A stretch of DNA of 11,074 nt from Dictyocoela muelleri (Eukaryota; Microsporidia): NCBI GenBank assembly GCA_016256075.1, contig SDVU01000126.1, positions 8,831 through 19,904 on the forward strand. The letters are read 5' to 3'. The notes below the pieces were generated by a model. It had not been told where the DNA came from. It was given only the letters and a program-made list of their open reading frames with translations, and made no database searches. Within the stretch, counting starts at the first letter, position 1. Each line of letters opens with the position of its first letter. The position numbers and the translations under genes were made by a program. Positions 1 through 8,245 of the stretch are shown here, piece by piece.

Positions 1-77
1 CACTTCTACACTTCTACACTTCTACACTTCTACACTTCTACACTTCTACACTTCTACACTTCTACACTTCTACACTT
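1..77. repeat. 8-bp tandem repeat (CACTTCTA)n
   Basis: The unit CACTTCTA is repeated almost perfectly about 9.6 times and is cut by the left edge of the window, so the true length is unknown. The + strand contains no G in the repeat. It is a microsatellite-like array; its position at the edge and strand asymmetry are discussed as a finding. Confidence 0.97.
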
Positions 78-899
78 TATTTTCGAAAATTTACTACTAT
101 AGACAGCCTTTATTACATAATTTTAGGCAGCTTACAATAGAATGTGTGATTAACTAGAAATTACTAACTTGACTGTAAACCATAGCTTAATTTTTTAAAC
201 CCCGATGACTCTTATTTTATATCCGAACAATTGAAAGCTGTTGGGTACATGTTAAAGGTAAGTTTAAAACCAAAATTTTACCTCGAATGAATCATTTTTT
301 GGTTACTCCGTGGATATGCTTTGAAAAAATAATTTAAAAAATCTACATGTTTTATAACTTACTTATCTTATTGAAATATAGACTGATAATTTAACCGAAT
401 TAAAACCTCTCAAAACTTCATTTAATCAACACATATTTTTTTTATTATCACATATTTTTTAATCATCACATTTTTTTTGAAATCAGAAATATTTTTAAAT
501 CGGCATATAATTATTTAATAGGCATATAATTTTTAAATAGGCATATAATGAGAAATGTCCGTTTTTTCCCTGAGCTCATGAAAATATTTAAACATACTAA
601 ATATAGAAAATATAATGTGTAAAAAATTCTTTATATTATCATACTTACTGTAACAGACGTTTCTTTTCAAATAATTTGTTTATTAGTTTATAAAAATATT
701 CTTTGATTAATATTTACTAAAATAAGAAAAGGTAATTAAGAGGGTAAACTTTTGTTTAAATATTATTAGATAAAATAAAAAAATATCATACTTTTTCGAT
801 TCCATATTTTGTAGTTTATTATATTTTCAGGGGTTGATAAATAATGTAGACAAACAATATATCAAAAAAAATTTTATGAATATTCTTGTTTAAAATAAG
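78..899. other. Gene-free AT-rich spacer
   Basis: About 820 bases of AT-rich sequence with long A and T runs and stops in all frames. I see no coding region, RNA gene or transposon end. The only structure is the 19-bp repeat at 502-550 and a loose pair of ATCACATTTTTT-like stretches near 447-478. Confidence 0.7.
502..550. repeat. 19-bp tandem repeat, about 2.6 copies
   Basis: The motif GGCATATAAT recurs at 502, 521 and 540, giving a period of 19 bases with T/A-rich filler between. It is short, degenerate and has no visible function. Confidence 0.8.
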
Positions 900-1064
900 A
901 TGAAAATAAAATTTTTAATTAAACAAAACTCACAGCAAGATTCGATATCTCGCCTCGGACGCAGCGAAAACTTATTTTTGGGTTTTATTGCTACCGGTTT
1001 TTTATGGTATTATATACCTTTTTCATTATGTTTTTTTACGGCCTATGTTCATTTTATCTCTTTT

Positions 1065-1170
1065 TTTCTGGTACCATTGAATTTTTTAATTTTTTTATGG
1101 TACCATGGATATTTTTAATTTTGTTTTTTATGGTACAATGGTTATTTTTAATTTGTTTGATACCATAAAG
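1065..1170. repeat. Degenerate ~30-bp repeat centred on TGGTACCA
   Basis: Units of the form T-run, ATGGTACCAT, then ATTTTTAATT recur about three to four times, each centred on the self-complementary TGGTACCA or a variant of it. The last, damaged unit ends at the left target duplication of hAT-1. An open reading frame beginning at 900 runs into this array, which argues against that frame being a gene. Confidence 0.65.
1163..1170. repeat. hAT-1 left target site duplication CCATAAAG
   Basis: The eight bases CCATAAAG directly before the element start are repeated exactly at 1884-1891, directly after its end. Eight-base duplications are the hallmark of hAT transposition. Confidence 0.93.
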
Positions 1171-1324
1171 CAGTGGTCTTCAACCTTTTTTCCCCACGGC
1201 CCGGTCAGAGTGTAAAAAAAAATTCGCGGACCTTCCAAGTATAAAAAAAATTCGCGGACGGCAAATTATATACAATTATTTATATATATAAAATTGAACC
1301 AACACGTTTTCTATCTCGTAAACT

Positions 1325-1395
1325 TGCAAGATTGCATAGTGGTTAACACTCTTGAATGTAAAAATTATACATCGAGTTGTAATCTCGCTGACTTC
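1325..1395 (+). tRNA. tRNA-like segment inside hAT-1 (decayed or SINE-type head)
   Basis: The stretch has a good Pol III A-box-like block (TTGCATAGTGG at 1332) and a B-box-like block whose T-arm pairs GAG with CTC around the loop TTGTAAT (1377-1383). The A-to-B spacing of 43 bases fits a real tRNA. Between them, ATGTA and TACAT (1356-1372) form a five-base-pair stem around seven bases, but no variable loop is left before the T-arm and position 33 is not T. The acceptor arms do not pair. It is therefore not a working tRNA. It may be a tRNA-derived promoter of a SINE or a decayed tRNA, and it stops where unit A begins. Confidence 0.35.
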
Positions 1396-1428
1396 ACTTA
1401 AATAAATAAATAGGGTTGACATTATTCG

Positions 1429-1735
1429 ATCAATAAGTATATAACTATAGTATTAATATACAGTTGTTCCAGTGTGATATGCCTGATTAAGACTTTATCT
1501 AATATGAAAATAAAGCTGAAGAGACTCTTGTAGATGTGAGGATGAGTGCGGTGACGTATCTTTGCAAAAAGTACGGAAATGGAAAAACCATGAAACAGAC
1601 TCTAATTGCTCGTATTTTGCTGAATTATTATAGTATGAAAATCATGTATACACCTGAGTTTCTGTAGCTTATGAGTGACGTATTAGGTGAACACAGGGAA
1701 CCAAAGATCTAAAGACTATGGCAGGTACAACTCTA
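1429..1735. repeat. Repeat unit A, inside hAT-1
   Basis: This stretch is a diverged copy of unit B (1918-2200 continued at 4355-4375). The two are collinear at a constant offset of 487 bases with no net gap for about 285 bases; a 60-base sample (1501-1560) is roughly 70 percent identical and contains the exact shared 12-mer GAAGAGACTCTT (1518 and 2005). One + frame of A stays open for about 50 codons, including the peptides AEETLVDVRMSAVTYL and MKQTLIARILLNYY. The unit may therefore derive from coding sequence, but I do not recognise the protein. Confidence 0.8.
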
Positions 1736-1883
1736 CGGTTAGGCAAGTATGTATGTTATTAACATGTAATATGAATATATATATATATTATACGCGACCG
1801 GTAAAATTTTCTCACCGAAACGGCATATTTTTTCCCAGGGACCGGCAATTTTTTTCCCACGGACCGGGGGTTGCCGCCCACTG

Positions 1884-1891
1884 CCATAAAG
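1884..1891. repeat. hAT-1 right target site duplication CCATAAAG
   Basis: Exact copy of 1163-1170, placed directly after the element end at 1883. Confidence 0.93.
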
Positions 1892-1917
1892 GATTAATAA
1901 ATATTTACACTCAGCGG

Positions 1918-2200
1918 TCAATAACTATATAAATATATAAGTGATATACTGCTGTTCCTGTTTGTTATAGATGATTAAGATTTGGTCGAGAATGAAATGA
2001 ATCAGAAGAGACTCTTCTAGGTTTTGGGATAAGAGCTGTGACGCATCTCTCCAAATAAATAGTGAAAAGTTCATGAAAAGGTTACAAATACCCGTATCCT
2101 GCTGAGTCATTATTAAAACAAAATCTTATTATACAAATATGCCTCTGGGTCACTAAGAAATGATGTTAACCTGAAAAAAAAGATACCCAAAGGTCTAAAG
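1918..2200. repeat. Repeat unit B, left part (split by hAT-2)
   Basis: Diverged copy of unit A at an offset of 487 bases. It breaks off at the hAT-2 insertion and resumes at 4355 with the bases expected from unit A. A weaker match may reach back to the hAT-1 target duplication at 1884. No reading frame stays open throughout, and no function is apparent. Confidence 0.8.
2193..2200. repeat. hAT-2 left target site duplication GTCTAAAG
   Basis: Exact eight-base match to 4347-4354. Unit A carries the corresponding uninterrupted site GATCTAAAGACT at 1706-1717, which confirms both the boundary and the duplication. Confidence 0.95.
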
Positions 2201-2286
2201 CAGTGTTTCTCAAAGTTGCTCATGCAAATCCCTTCGGGTCATACAGATAATTAAAGAAAAGGGTTTTTTTTAAAGTTTAGGGGTCC

Positions 2287-2311
2287 CTAGGTAGCTCTTT
2301 GAGGTACCTAG
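2287..2311. repeat. Subterminal hairpin of hAT-2, left side
   Basis: CTAGGTA at 2287-2293 pairs with TACCTAG at 2305-2311 across an 11-base loop. Subterminal repeats near hAT ends often bind transposase; that role is inferred here. Confidence 0.6.
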
Positions 2312-2879
2312 AATATTATTTTTTTAATTACATTTATCACTTGGGTTTATGTAATTTTACTCTAGAAAATATTACATCAAACTATAATATATCCCTGGAT
2401 AAATTTTTTTATTTTTTTTATCTATTCTATGATATAATCATAAAGTTTTATTTTAAATAAAAATGCTAATTTTTGTAATTTAAGTAATTCCACGATTGAT
2501 TCAAATAATTTTATTTCGGTTTTCTATGCTTTAAAAGGCATTTTTAATACAATAAAACAGTTAAACTCTACAAAATTAAAAAAAGACTTTTTTACAAAAT
2601 AAGTCAAACTAAAATAGAAAATTACGTTTTCTATGGGAGTTAGTTACCTCCTCCTTAGAAAAAATGTTCTCTGTAATAGAAAACACATGTTTTATATCTG
2701 AAATAAACGTGAAATTGCAACTTATTCTGTTTAATCGGCTCTAAAGTCAGAACCCGGGGTTTTTATTACCAAGGGAGGCTCTTACAAAAAAAGATAAAAA
2801 AAATAAAAACTTATTAAATATTATTTATTTTCTTAAACAAACAACAGATACAAACCCTTAATAGAAGCTTTTCGAGAAC

Positions 2880-3742
2880 CTTCTACAGTTTTGATGCTAA
2901 GATTTTTCTCTCACCATATATATTTGTTTTCATATCTACCAATGGATAAACGGAAATGCATTTTTTCAAATACCGGCTTTAAATATTGACCATTCACACT
3001 CAATTAGTTAGTATGATATCTTATTTGTTCTCAAACCCCCTTTGCTGATTTACAACTATATGTTTACTTTCAATACCTGCCAAAGCATAATGATAAGATA
3101 TGGTTTCATCGGTTCTAACAACTGTTTTTCTTTGAACATTTTTTTGAAAAAACTAAAGCATAGTTTCTTTTTTTTCTAGCAGGCAACAATTTGAGAATCG
3201 CAATTCTAGTTTATATCTCCTACTGCTTTTACAATCCAAGTTGCCCTACAATTTAAATCACTTATATTAGAAGGGGACTTAATCATTTTTCCCTTCAAAA
3301 TGGCGCTTTCATAAACATGTATAGGTTTTTCAAGTTCTAATTTTTTTTTAAATTATTTTTATTATCAAATGCTACTATCTATAAAATTAGACGTTTTTTC
3401 TGTTCCAAACTACTTAGAGAAGTAGAAGTATTCTTATCTATGTTATACTGAAAATTATTTTCCAGCCATGAATAAATAATAAATAGATTTTCCGATATAT
3501 ATATTCTTGGACGAATAATTTTTAACTCTGAGAAAATTGTGTTGCTTTTTCCGCATGATCCATTTAAACGTCTCAACTTATAATCGCTTGAATAAAATAT
3601 GTCATGTTCTTTTACCATTGAATTTCTAGACTCAAAACAAATATCAAAAGAATTCTCTAGCCCACGGTGCCTTGACAGTATAGCCCTCGTATTGTTTTGA
3701 TTAATTGGACATCGAAAATTCTTTGACTCCTTTAAAATTCAT
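2880..3742 (-). pseudogene. Decayed ISXO2-like transposase (nested copy)
   Basis: The product would be a DDE transposase that cuts and joins its own transposon ends. On the minus strand a likely start at 3742 (MNFKGVKEFSM) lies seven bases after CCCC. Further on come a zinc-ribbon-like part (YKLRRLNGSCGKSNTIF), then YESAILKGKMIKSPSNISD and RATWIVKAVGD, and near 3120 TVVRTDETISYHYALAGIES. These match, in order, the better copy at 9374: for example KGKMIKSPSN against KGKLIFSPSN. Damage is heavy: a TAA at about codon 14, frameshifts near 3660 and between 3110 and 3180, and in-frame TAGs at 3379-3381 and after the GDIN peptide. The first catalytic Asp position reads Tyr (VYES where the other copy has QIDET). 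It cannot be active. The C-terminal end is approximate. Confidence 0.8.
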
Positions 3743-3765
3743 ATTAGGGGTTATAAAAATTCTCA

Positions 3766-3833
3766 AGTTTAGGGTCAGAACCCGGAATATGAATAAAAAA
3801 AATACAGGCCCCCAGGCTCAGACCCTAGAGCCG
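3766..3833. repeat. Terminal hairpin of nested ISXO2-like element
   Basis: GGGTCAGAACCCGG at about 3772-3785 and the inverted end CCAGGCTCAGACCC near 3812-3825 form imperfect arms around an A-rich loop. It lies on the side where the transposase starts, like the hairpin at 9298-9343 in the other ISXO2-like element. Confidence 0.65.
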
Positions 3834-3859
3834 TTAAACAGTATTTTTGGTCGAATATA

Positions 3860-4031
3860 GAAGTTTCGGATTAGTCATTATTTCCCCCATGTGAAAAAAC
3901 TGGGACTGATTCGAAATTTATTATTATTTTTATTTTAGTTTTAATTTAAAAGTTATTATTATTAACCCCTATAGGGGAAAATATGTGAGTGATTATATCT
4001 GGGGGAAATAACGGTACTGATCCGAAGTTTC
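3860..4031. mobile_element. 172-bp MITE with TA target duplication
   Basis: The inverted ends GAAGTTTCGGATTAGT (from 3860) and GAAACTTCGGATCAGT (from 4031, minus strand) are followed by a shared TTATTTCCCCCA block. The dinucleotide TA stands directly outside both ends (3858-3859 and 4032-4033), which suggests a Tc1/mariner-type origin. The left end also meets an inverted copy of itself (GACTGATTCGAAATTT at 3904-3919), forming a hairpin. A perfect palindrome CCCCTATAGGGG lies at 3966-3977. There is no coding capacity. It sits about 18 bases from the nested ISXO2-like element. Confidence 0.8.
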
Positions 4032-4125
4032 TAAAAAATTATCATAATTGATGATTTCTTGTGATTTTATGTCTCTTTAAAATAATAACAGTGTAGCTTA
4101 ATCTTATATATGACGATTTAATATA

Positions 4126-4196
4126 TTTTTTTAGGGGTTCTGAAACGTAGGTGAAACCAAAAAAGGGTTCTCTAACCCGTTGTAGAACCCCAAAAA
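4126..4196. repeat. Subterminal inverted repeat of hAT-2, right side
   Basis: TTTTTAGGGGTTCTGAAACG on the left faces CGTTGTAGAACCCCAAAAA on the right, with an inner GGGTTCTCTAACCC pair. GGGGTTCT/AGAACCCC blocks are common inside hAT ends. Confidence 0.65.
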
Positions 4197-4346
4197 GATT
4201 ATAAAAATCTTATTTAGATTTTTTATATATTATTTTTTTTATTTATTTAATATATATAGAGGAATTCTAAGTTTTTTAACATTTTGGGGTCCGAAGAAAT
4301 TTCAAATATGAAGAAGTCCACGCATCAAAAATTTTGAGAAAAACTG

Positions 4347-4354
4347 GTCTAAAG
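4347..4354. repeat. hAT-2 right target site duplication GTCTAAAG
   Basis: Exact copy of 2193-2200, directly after the right end of hAT-2. Confidence 0.95.
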
Positions 4355-4398
4355 ACTGTGGTAAAAGTCAACTCTCTGAGTTGTTAAATATTGATATT
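4355..4398. repeat. Repeat unit B, right part
   Basis: ACTGTGGTAAAAGTCAACTCT continues unit B in register with ACTATGGCAGGTACAACTCT of unit A (1715-1734). The match fades before the LTR retrotransposon begins at about 4399; a short similarity to unit A (ATGTATGTAT) reappears beyond the retrotransposon near 8520. Confidence 0.65.
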
Positions 4399-4665
4399 AT
4401 CGTGGTCCTATGAGTTAAGAAATAATACAAATCTGATTAAAAAAATCGTAGAAATGTCAAATGGATTTTTGATGAAATTTCTAGAAAAATCTAACTATTT
4501 AATAAAATCTAAAATGATACCCCTATAGAAGACAGTCGGAGAAGAAAGCATGATGACAAGACCTCCAGACGAGCTCTAGAAAGGATAATAAATAAAGAAA
4601 ATTCAGTTAAATCCTTGTATACTTATCTCATACAAACAGGCCGTGTCCCTTCGGAACATTACAAG
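4399..4665 (+). repeat. 5' LTR of the Ty3/gypsy fossil
   Basis: Direct repeat of 8246-8511. Shared blocks include ATCGTGGTCC at the start, AGACAGTCGGAGAAGAA in the middle, and ACAGGCCGTGTCCCTTCGG near the end. The ends do not show a clean TG...CA, so the boundaries may be off by a few bases. Confidence 0.9.
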
Positions 4666-4669
4666 TAAA

Positions 4670-5390
4670 GCTTAAGAGTCAAACCATACACGGCTTTTGA
4701 AGCGTACATCGATTCAAAATTTGAGCTAAAGAAAATCAGTTTTATTATAACCCCAGCAAATACAACATTATCAATACAAATATCAATAACTAAACTAGAA
4801 GACATACACAAACAGGAAGTTTTTGAATGGAGGGATGAACTTTTGGAATCAGCTAAGATATCAGGATGGGACGAAAATACACTTATCAACATTCAAGAAA
4901 TGCTAGATTGCATATTAAAGAGAAATACCCCGAATCAAAATCTTTACGATATATTAACATTCTCGACAGCATTAAACAAAACAACTTCACAACTATATCT
5001 GAATATCGAGATAACATGAGGGCCGCTTGCGATAGACTGGCTATATGCTTAGATGGGACCATAACATAACAAATTTCAAAATCGAAGAGGTTTTCTATAA
5101 TAGCTGAATGAACGAACTCAACTGTAAATGTCAAGATTACGAGTGACGACGGTTAACGAGATGATCCAATTAATAAACTCAGCTAGAGAAACTATGATTA
5201 TAAAAATGAAAATACAATATACTAGTGAAATTACAAACTTAACTGCCTTAACTCTGGAGCCAAACACACTTCAAAAAAACAGAGAGACGCAAATAACAAG
5301 TGGTGTAGGTATCCCAAAACAAAACCTCATGGTGATAGTGAGTGTCGTGCTTTAAAAAGGGGAAAAGTACAAATTAATGAGAGTCAAAAA
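4670..5390 (+). pseudogene. gag remnant (Ty3/gypsy fossil)
   Basis: Between the 5' LTR and the protease, fragments such as KQEVFEWRDELLESAK and SISEYRD-like FTTISEYRDNMRAACDRL resemble the helical capsid part of Ty3/gypsy Gag. This is a position and composition call. It is broken like the rest of the element. Confidence 0.6.
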
Positions 5391-5429
5391 TCCAAACACG
5401 CAATGTTAGTACAAGAACCTAGGCATAAA

Positions 5430-5790
5430 CCACACGTTATTGAAATTAATGAGTGTACAAAGATAAAATCGTAAGTTTATTATCGATACCGGTTCAACAT
5501 AAACTTAATTAGAACGGCTTAGTTGATAAATACCAAACGCTAGATGATACTGATCAGGAGATAAAACAGGAAGCAGTTAATGGTATAGAAATATATACGA
5601 CTAAATGCATAGCTTTCGGACCAAAACTTCAAGGTGACACCAGCTATACGTACAAAGTAAAATCGTTAGTATTAAATAACATTCAACGTGATATAATTCC
5701 AGGCATACCATTTCTGCAAGAAAATGACGCAAAAATTGATTTCAGAAATAACACAATCATACTAGATAGTAAGGAATATGAGTTTGGTGA
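5430..5790 (+). pseudogene. Retroviral-type aspartic protease remnant (Ty3/gypsy fossil)
   Basis: The active-site signature KFIIDTGST is visible near 5474-5500. Further on, IIPGIPFLQEND and KIDFRNNTI near 5695-5760 match the usual flap-to-C-terminal pattern of Ty3/gypsy proteases. Broken. Confidence 0.8.
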
Positions 5791-5959
5791 TCCGATATCC
5801 GTAAGAAGCTTCGAAAATAAACTTATTGATAAATCAAAAATACTAACAATTCAGAAACGAGAAATCTTGAAAGATGACGCTCGATTATAAAATAATTTAC
5901 AAAGTCATATCCATTTATTGGGTTTTTAAACTCATTTAGCCATCATATCAACTTAAACA

Positions 5960-6765
5960 AAGATATAATGGTCAGTAAAAAGCCATATAAAATACACCGT
6001 GCAATTATATAATATTGTAAAAATGAACTGGAAAAAATGGAAAAACTAGGTGTTATACGAAGATCACTTTTACCTTATTCATCACCGGCGTTTCCAATAA
6101 GGAAGGTGGATGGTAAAATAAGAATTGTAATCGATTTTCGCGAGCTTAATAAGATTACGACTTGAATACAACCCTCTACCAACATAATTGACGTGCTGGG
6201 GCAACTAGGAGAGTCAAAAATTTTTACTAAACTCGACCTTAACATCGGGTATTATCAAATTCCTCAAGCAAATGAATAGATTCCCTTAACTGCGTTCACT
6301 TTATGTAACAGACATTACGAATTCCTCAGAATGCCATTTGGCCTCGTAAACGCGCCTAGAACCTTTCAAAAAGCCATGCTATCAATCTTAGGTCTTTTAA
6401 AATTTGTCAAAGTATTTATTTATGATATTCTTATTCACTCAACCAACCTCGAAGAACATCGTTTTCATCTAACGGAAGTTTTTAAAGTATTAAAAGATAA
6501 TGGGGTGACTATAAACCTCTAAAAATCAAGAATATGAGTTAAAGAAGTAAATTTTTCGGGACACATATTGACATCTGAGGGCATAAATGCAGATACTATA
6601 ACTATAAAAAAATCGCATCCCTTATACCAAAATACAAACGAGATATTTGAAATGCTGGGGGTTATCAACTGGTATCGACATTTTATACCTTCAATTACAG
6701 AAAAAACACTTTTCATAACCGAAAAACAAAACATTGCTGGACTTCAGCAAATAAAGAGAAATTAA
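5960..6765 (+). pseudogene. Reverse transcriptase remnant (Ty3/gypsy fossil)
   Basis: The ordered RT motifs are plain: MEKLGVIRRS with SSPAFPIRKVDGKIRIVIDF near 6035-6140, FTKLDLN near 6222, MPFGLVNAPRTFQKAM at 6331, and the catalytic-motif region KVFIYDILIHS near 6408. A thumb-like part with GVINWYRHFIP follows near 6658. These place the element in Ty3/gypsy. Broken. Confidence 0.95.
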
Positions 6766-6784
6766 ACACACTCATAAATGAAAT

Positions 6785-7170
6785 TGAAGGCGGACTTAGG
6801 CAGAACTTTCCAAGGTACGATCAAGAATTTGATTTGTTTGCAGATGCATCAGACATAGGGATCGGGGCTGTCTTCAAGCAAAATGGAAAACTGATAGGTG
6901 TATACGAAAAGAAACTCAGTAAATCAGAGAAAATTACTCAATAATGGAAAAGGAGTTGTATGCGATTTTTATGGGTTTGGAACATTTTAAGCCGATAATA
7001 TTTGCAACTTCAATTAACATATACACTGACAACAAGAATATACTTAAGCAAGACAGCACATGCTAACGTGTTCAAAGATGCCAAAATTTACTATCCGAAT
7101 ACAACTATACAATGAATCACATTTCTGGAAGACAAAACGGTGAAGCTGACTTAATATCACGGATATATTT
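6785..7170 (+). pseudogene. RNase H remnant (Ty3/gypsy fossil)
   Basis: FDLFADASDIGIGAVF near 6829, MEKELYAIFMGLEHFK near 6943, NIYTDNKNIL near 7017 and NHISGRQNGEADLISR near 7113 are the standard landmarks of the RNase H domain that follows Ty3/gypsy RT. Broken. Confidence 0.9.
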
Positions 7171-8200
7171 AATGAACTCTACGCCAAACATAGTTCGGGA
7201 ACCCGATTTACGTGACTTAAAATCTTATTTTAAAAACATGCTGAAAAAACAGCCGAAAGAAATACACAATAGGATACGCATAATCTTCCTGCGTAATATA
7301 CACTCATTAATAGGTCATCCCGGAAAGAGAACATTCTACATTACAATCAAAGACTATCACAAACATAAAACAACTCGAACAAAAAATCGAACTCGTATCT
7401 ATAAATTGCTTTAAGTATCAGCTAAACAAAAATTACTATCAAAAATACGGCAAAACTTTTGAATGTTAGAAGCTTCTTATTCTAACGAAAAATATTTCAC
7501 AAATCTTAACCCCGCTTAAATCCCAACATTTTGATTTTTAAAATAAACCATAGTTATTCTATATCGTAAATTGCACTGACATGTTCGGTAAACTAACATA
7601 AATCGACATTATTTTTAAAAGTAATATTCAGAAATATTACAAATCGTTTATTAAAAATGGTTAAAACCCTACGGCGCGCCTAAATCGATAATTATTGACC
7701 AAGATCGCCAATATATATCAAGCAATTTTACAAAACATTCTCCGAAACCTTAACACGAAACATATACTAACAAGTTCACACAACCCAACAGAGACCTCAA
7801 TATCTGAGAGGAAAAATTAGATATTTTACAGGTTTGTAGGAAGTCAAAAGGTAGTAAAATAAATGATCTAGAACAAAAAATTTAGGTCAGACCCAACGCC
7901 ATTCTATCAACCGTAACAAGACTTAGTCCTATAAATTTGCGAAAAATTGATAAGATTAATAATCTAAACACACCAAGCATCCATTTCAAAAAGACTCTCG
8001 ATATTTCTAAAAAACAAGCCGATAATAAGCGAATAAATCATAAAAGATTGAATCACAAATATAAAAGAGATGATTATATTTATAAAAAACTCTTTTCGCC
8101 TTATAAAATAGAAAAAGTGGGACGGACCGTTCAAGATTATTGTAGTAAGGAATGAAAAGGGGTATTTATTACTAGACGAGAAAACCAAGACAACATGTCA
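7171..8200 (+). pseudogene. Integrase remnant (Ty3/gypsy fossil)
   Basis: NIHSLIGHPGKRTFYITIKDY near 7300 matches the histidine part of the integrase zinc-binding domain, and IIIDQDRQYISSNF near 7692 matches the region around the second catalytic acid of the core. The stretch after 7900 is lysine-rich and ends near the 3' LTR, as expected for an integrase tail. Broken and the least well preserved part. Confidence 0.75.
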
Positions 8201-8245
8201 AAATATTAAAAATGCGAGACCTTCCTTTCTAAGAGAAAGCGATAT

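Larger units (their letters stand above)
1171..1883. mobile_element. hAT-1, non-autonomous hAT DNA transposon
   Basis: A 713-bp element bounded by short inverted ends CAGTGGTCTTCAACC and, on the other strand from the right end, CAGTGGGCGGCAACC (11 of 15 identical), inside a perfect 8-bp duplication CCATAAAG. Behind each end lie hAT-style subterminal blocks rich in CGCGGACC or ACCGG: two copies of TTCGCGGAC near 1223 and 1250, and several CCGG blocks between 1798 and 1870. No transposase can be read, so it must have been moved by a relative. The interior holds a tRNA-like segment (1325-1395) and repeat unit A (about 1429-1735). The family assignment is firm from ends and duplication; the source of the interior is not known. 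Confidence 0.9.
2727..3841 (-). mobile_element. ISXO2-like (IS1595-type) DNA transposon nested in hAT-2
   Basis: The inverted ends are CGGCTCTAAAGTCAGAACCC (from 2736) and, from the right on the minus strand, CGGCTCTAGGGTCTGAGCCT (from 3833). The symmetry continues outward through CTGTTTAA at 2727-2734 and TTAAACAG at 3834-3841. The right end is followed inward by an inverted copy of itself (AGGGTCAGAACCCGG at 3771-3785), making a hairpin between the end and the transposase start. The interior holds a decayed transposase on the minus strand. I cannot fix the exact boundary because no convincing 8-9 bp duplication is visible; a TTAA lies on both sides. Confidence 0.75.
2201..4346. mobile_element. 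hAT-2, hAT DNA transposon carrying nested insertions
   Basis: A 2146-bp element with inverted ends CAGTGTTTCTCAAAGTTGC and, read inward from the right on the minus strand, CAGTTTTTCTCAAAATTTT; 20 of the first 25 bases match. The flanking 8-bp duplication GTCTAAAG is perfect, and the unoccupied homologous site in unit A supports the insertion. Removing the nested ISXO2-like element and the TA MITE leaves roughly 860 bases, with no recognisable hAT transposase, so it was probably non-autonomous. Subterminal hairpins at 2287-2311 and 4126-4196 (AGGGGTTCT and AGAACCCC arms) fit hAT ends. Confidence 0.9.

Noticed and set aside
1-77. CRISPR array
   Set aside because: The units are contiguous octamers without spacers.
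938-960. B-box-like AGATTCGATATCTCG suggesting another tRNA
   Set aside because: No A box, D-arm or acceptor pairing upstream at the right distance.
900-1118. 72-codon + strand open frame
   Set aside because: It ends inside the TGGTACCA repeat array, has a composition driven by T runs, and shows no domain.
1687-1932. 81-codon + strand open frame
   Set aside because: It runs across the right end of hAT-1 and its target duplication, so it is a chance frame.
2731-3837. piggyBac element, because TTAA stands at both ends of the nested transposon
   Set aside because: The internal peptides match ISXO2-like transposase, and the inverted symmetry continues outward past the TTAA, so the TTAA pair may be part of the ends.
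4659-5134. Minus-strand frames opposite the gag region
   Set aside because: They are shadows of the gag remnant on the + strand.
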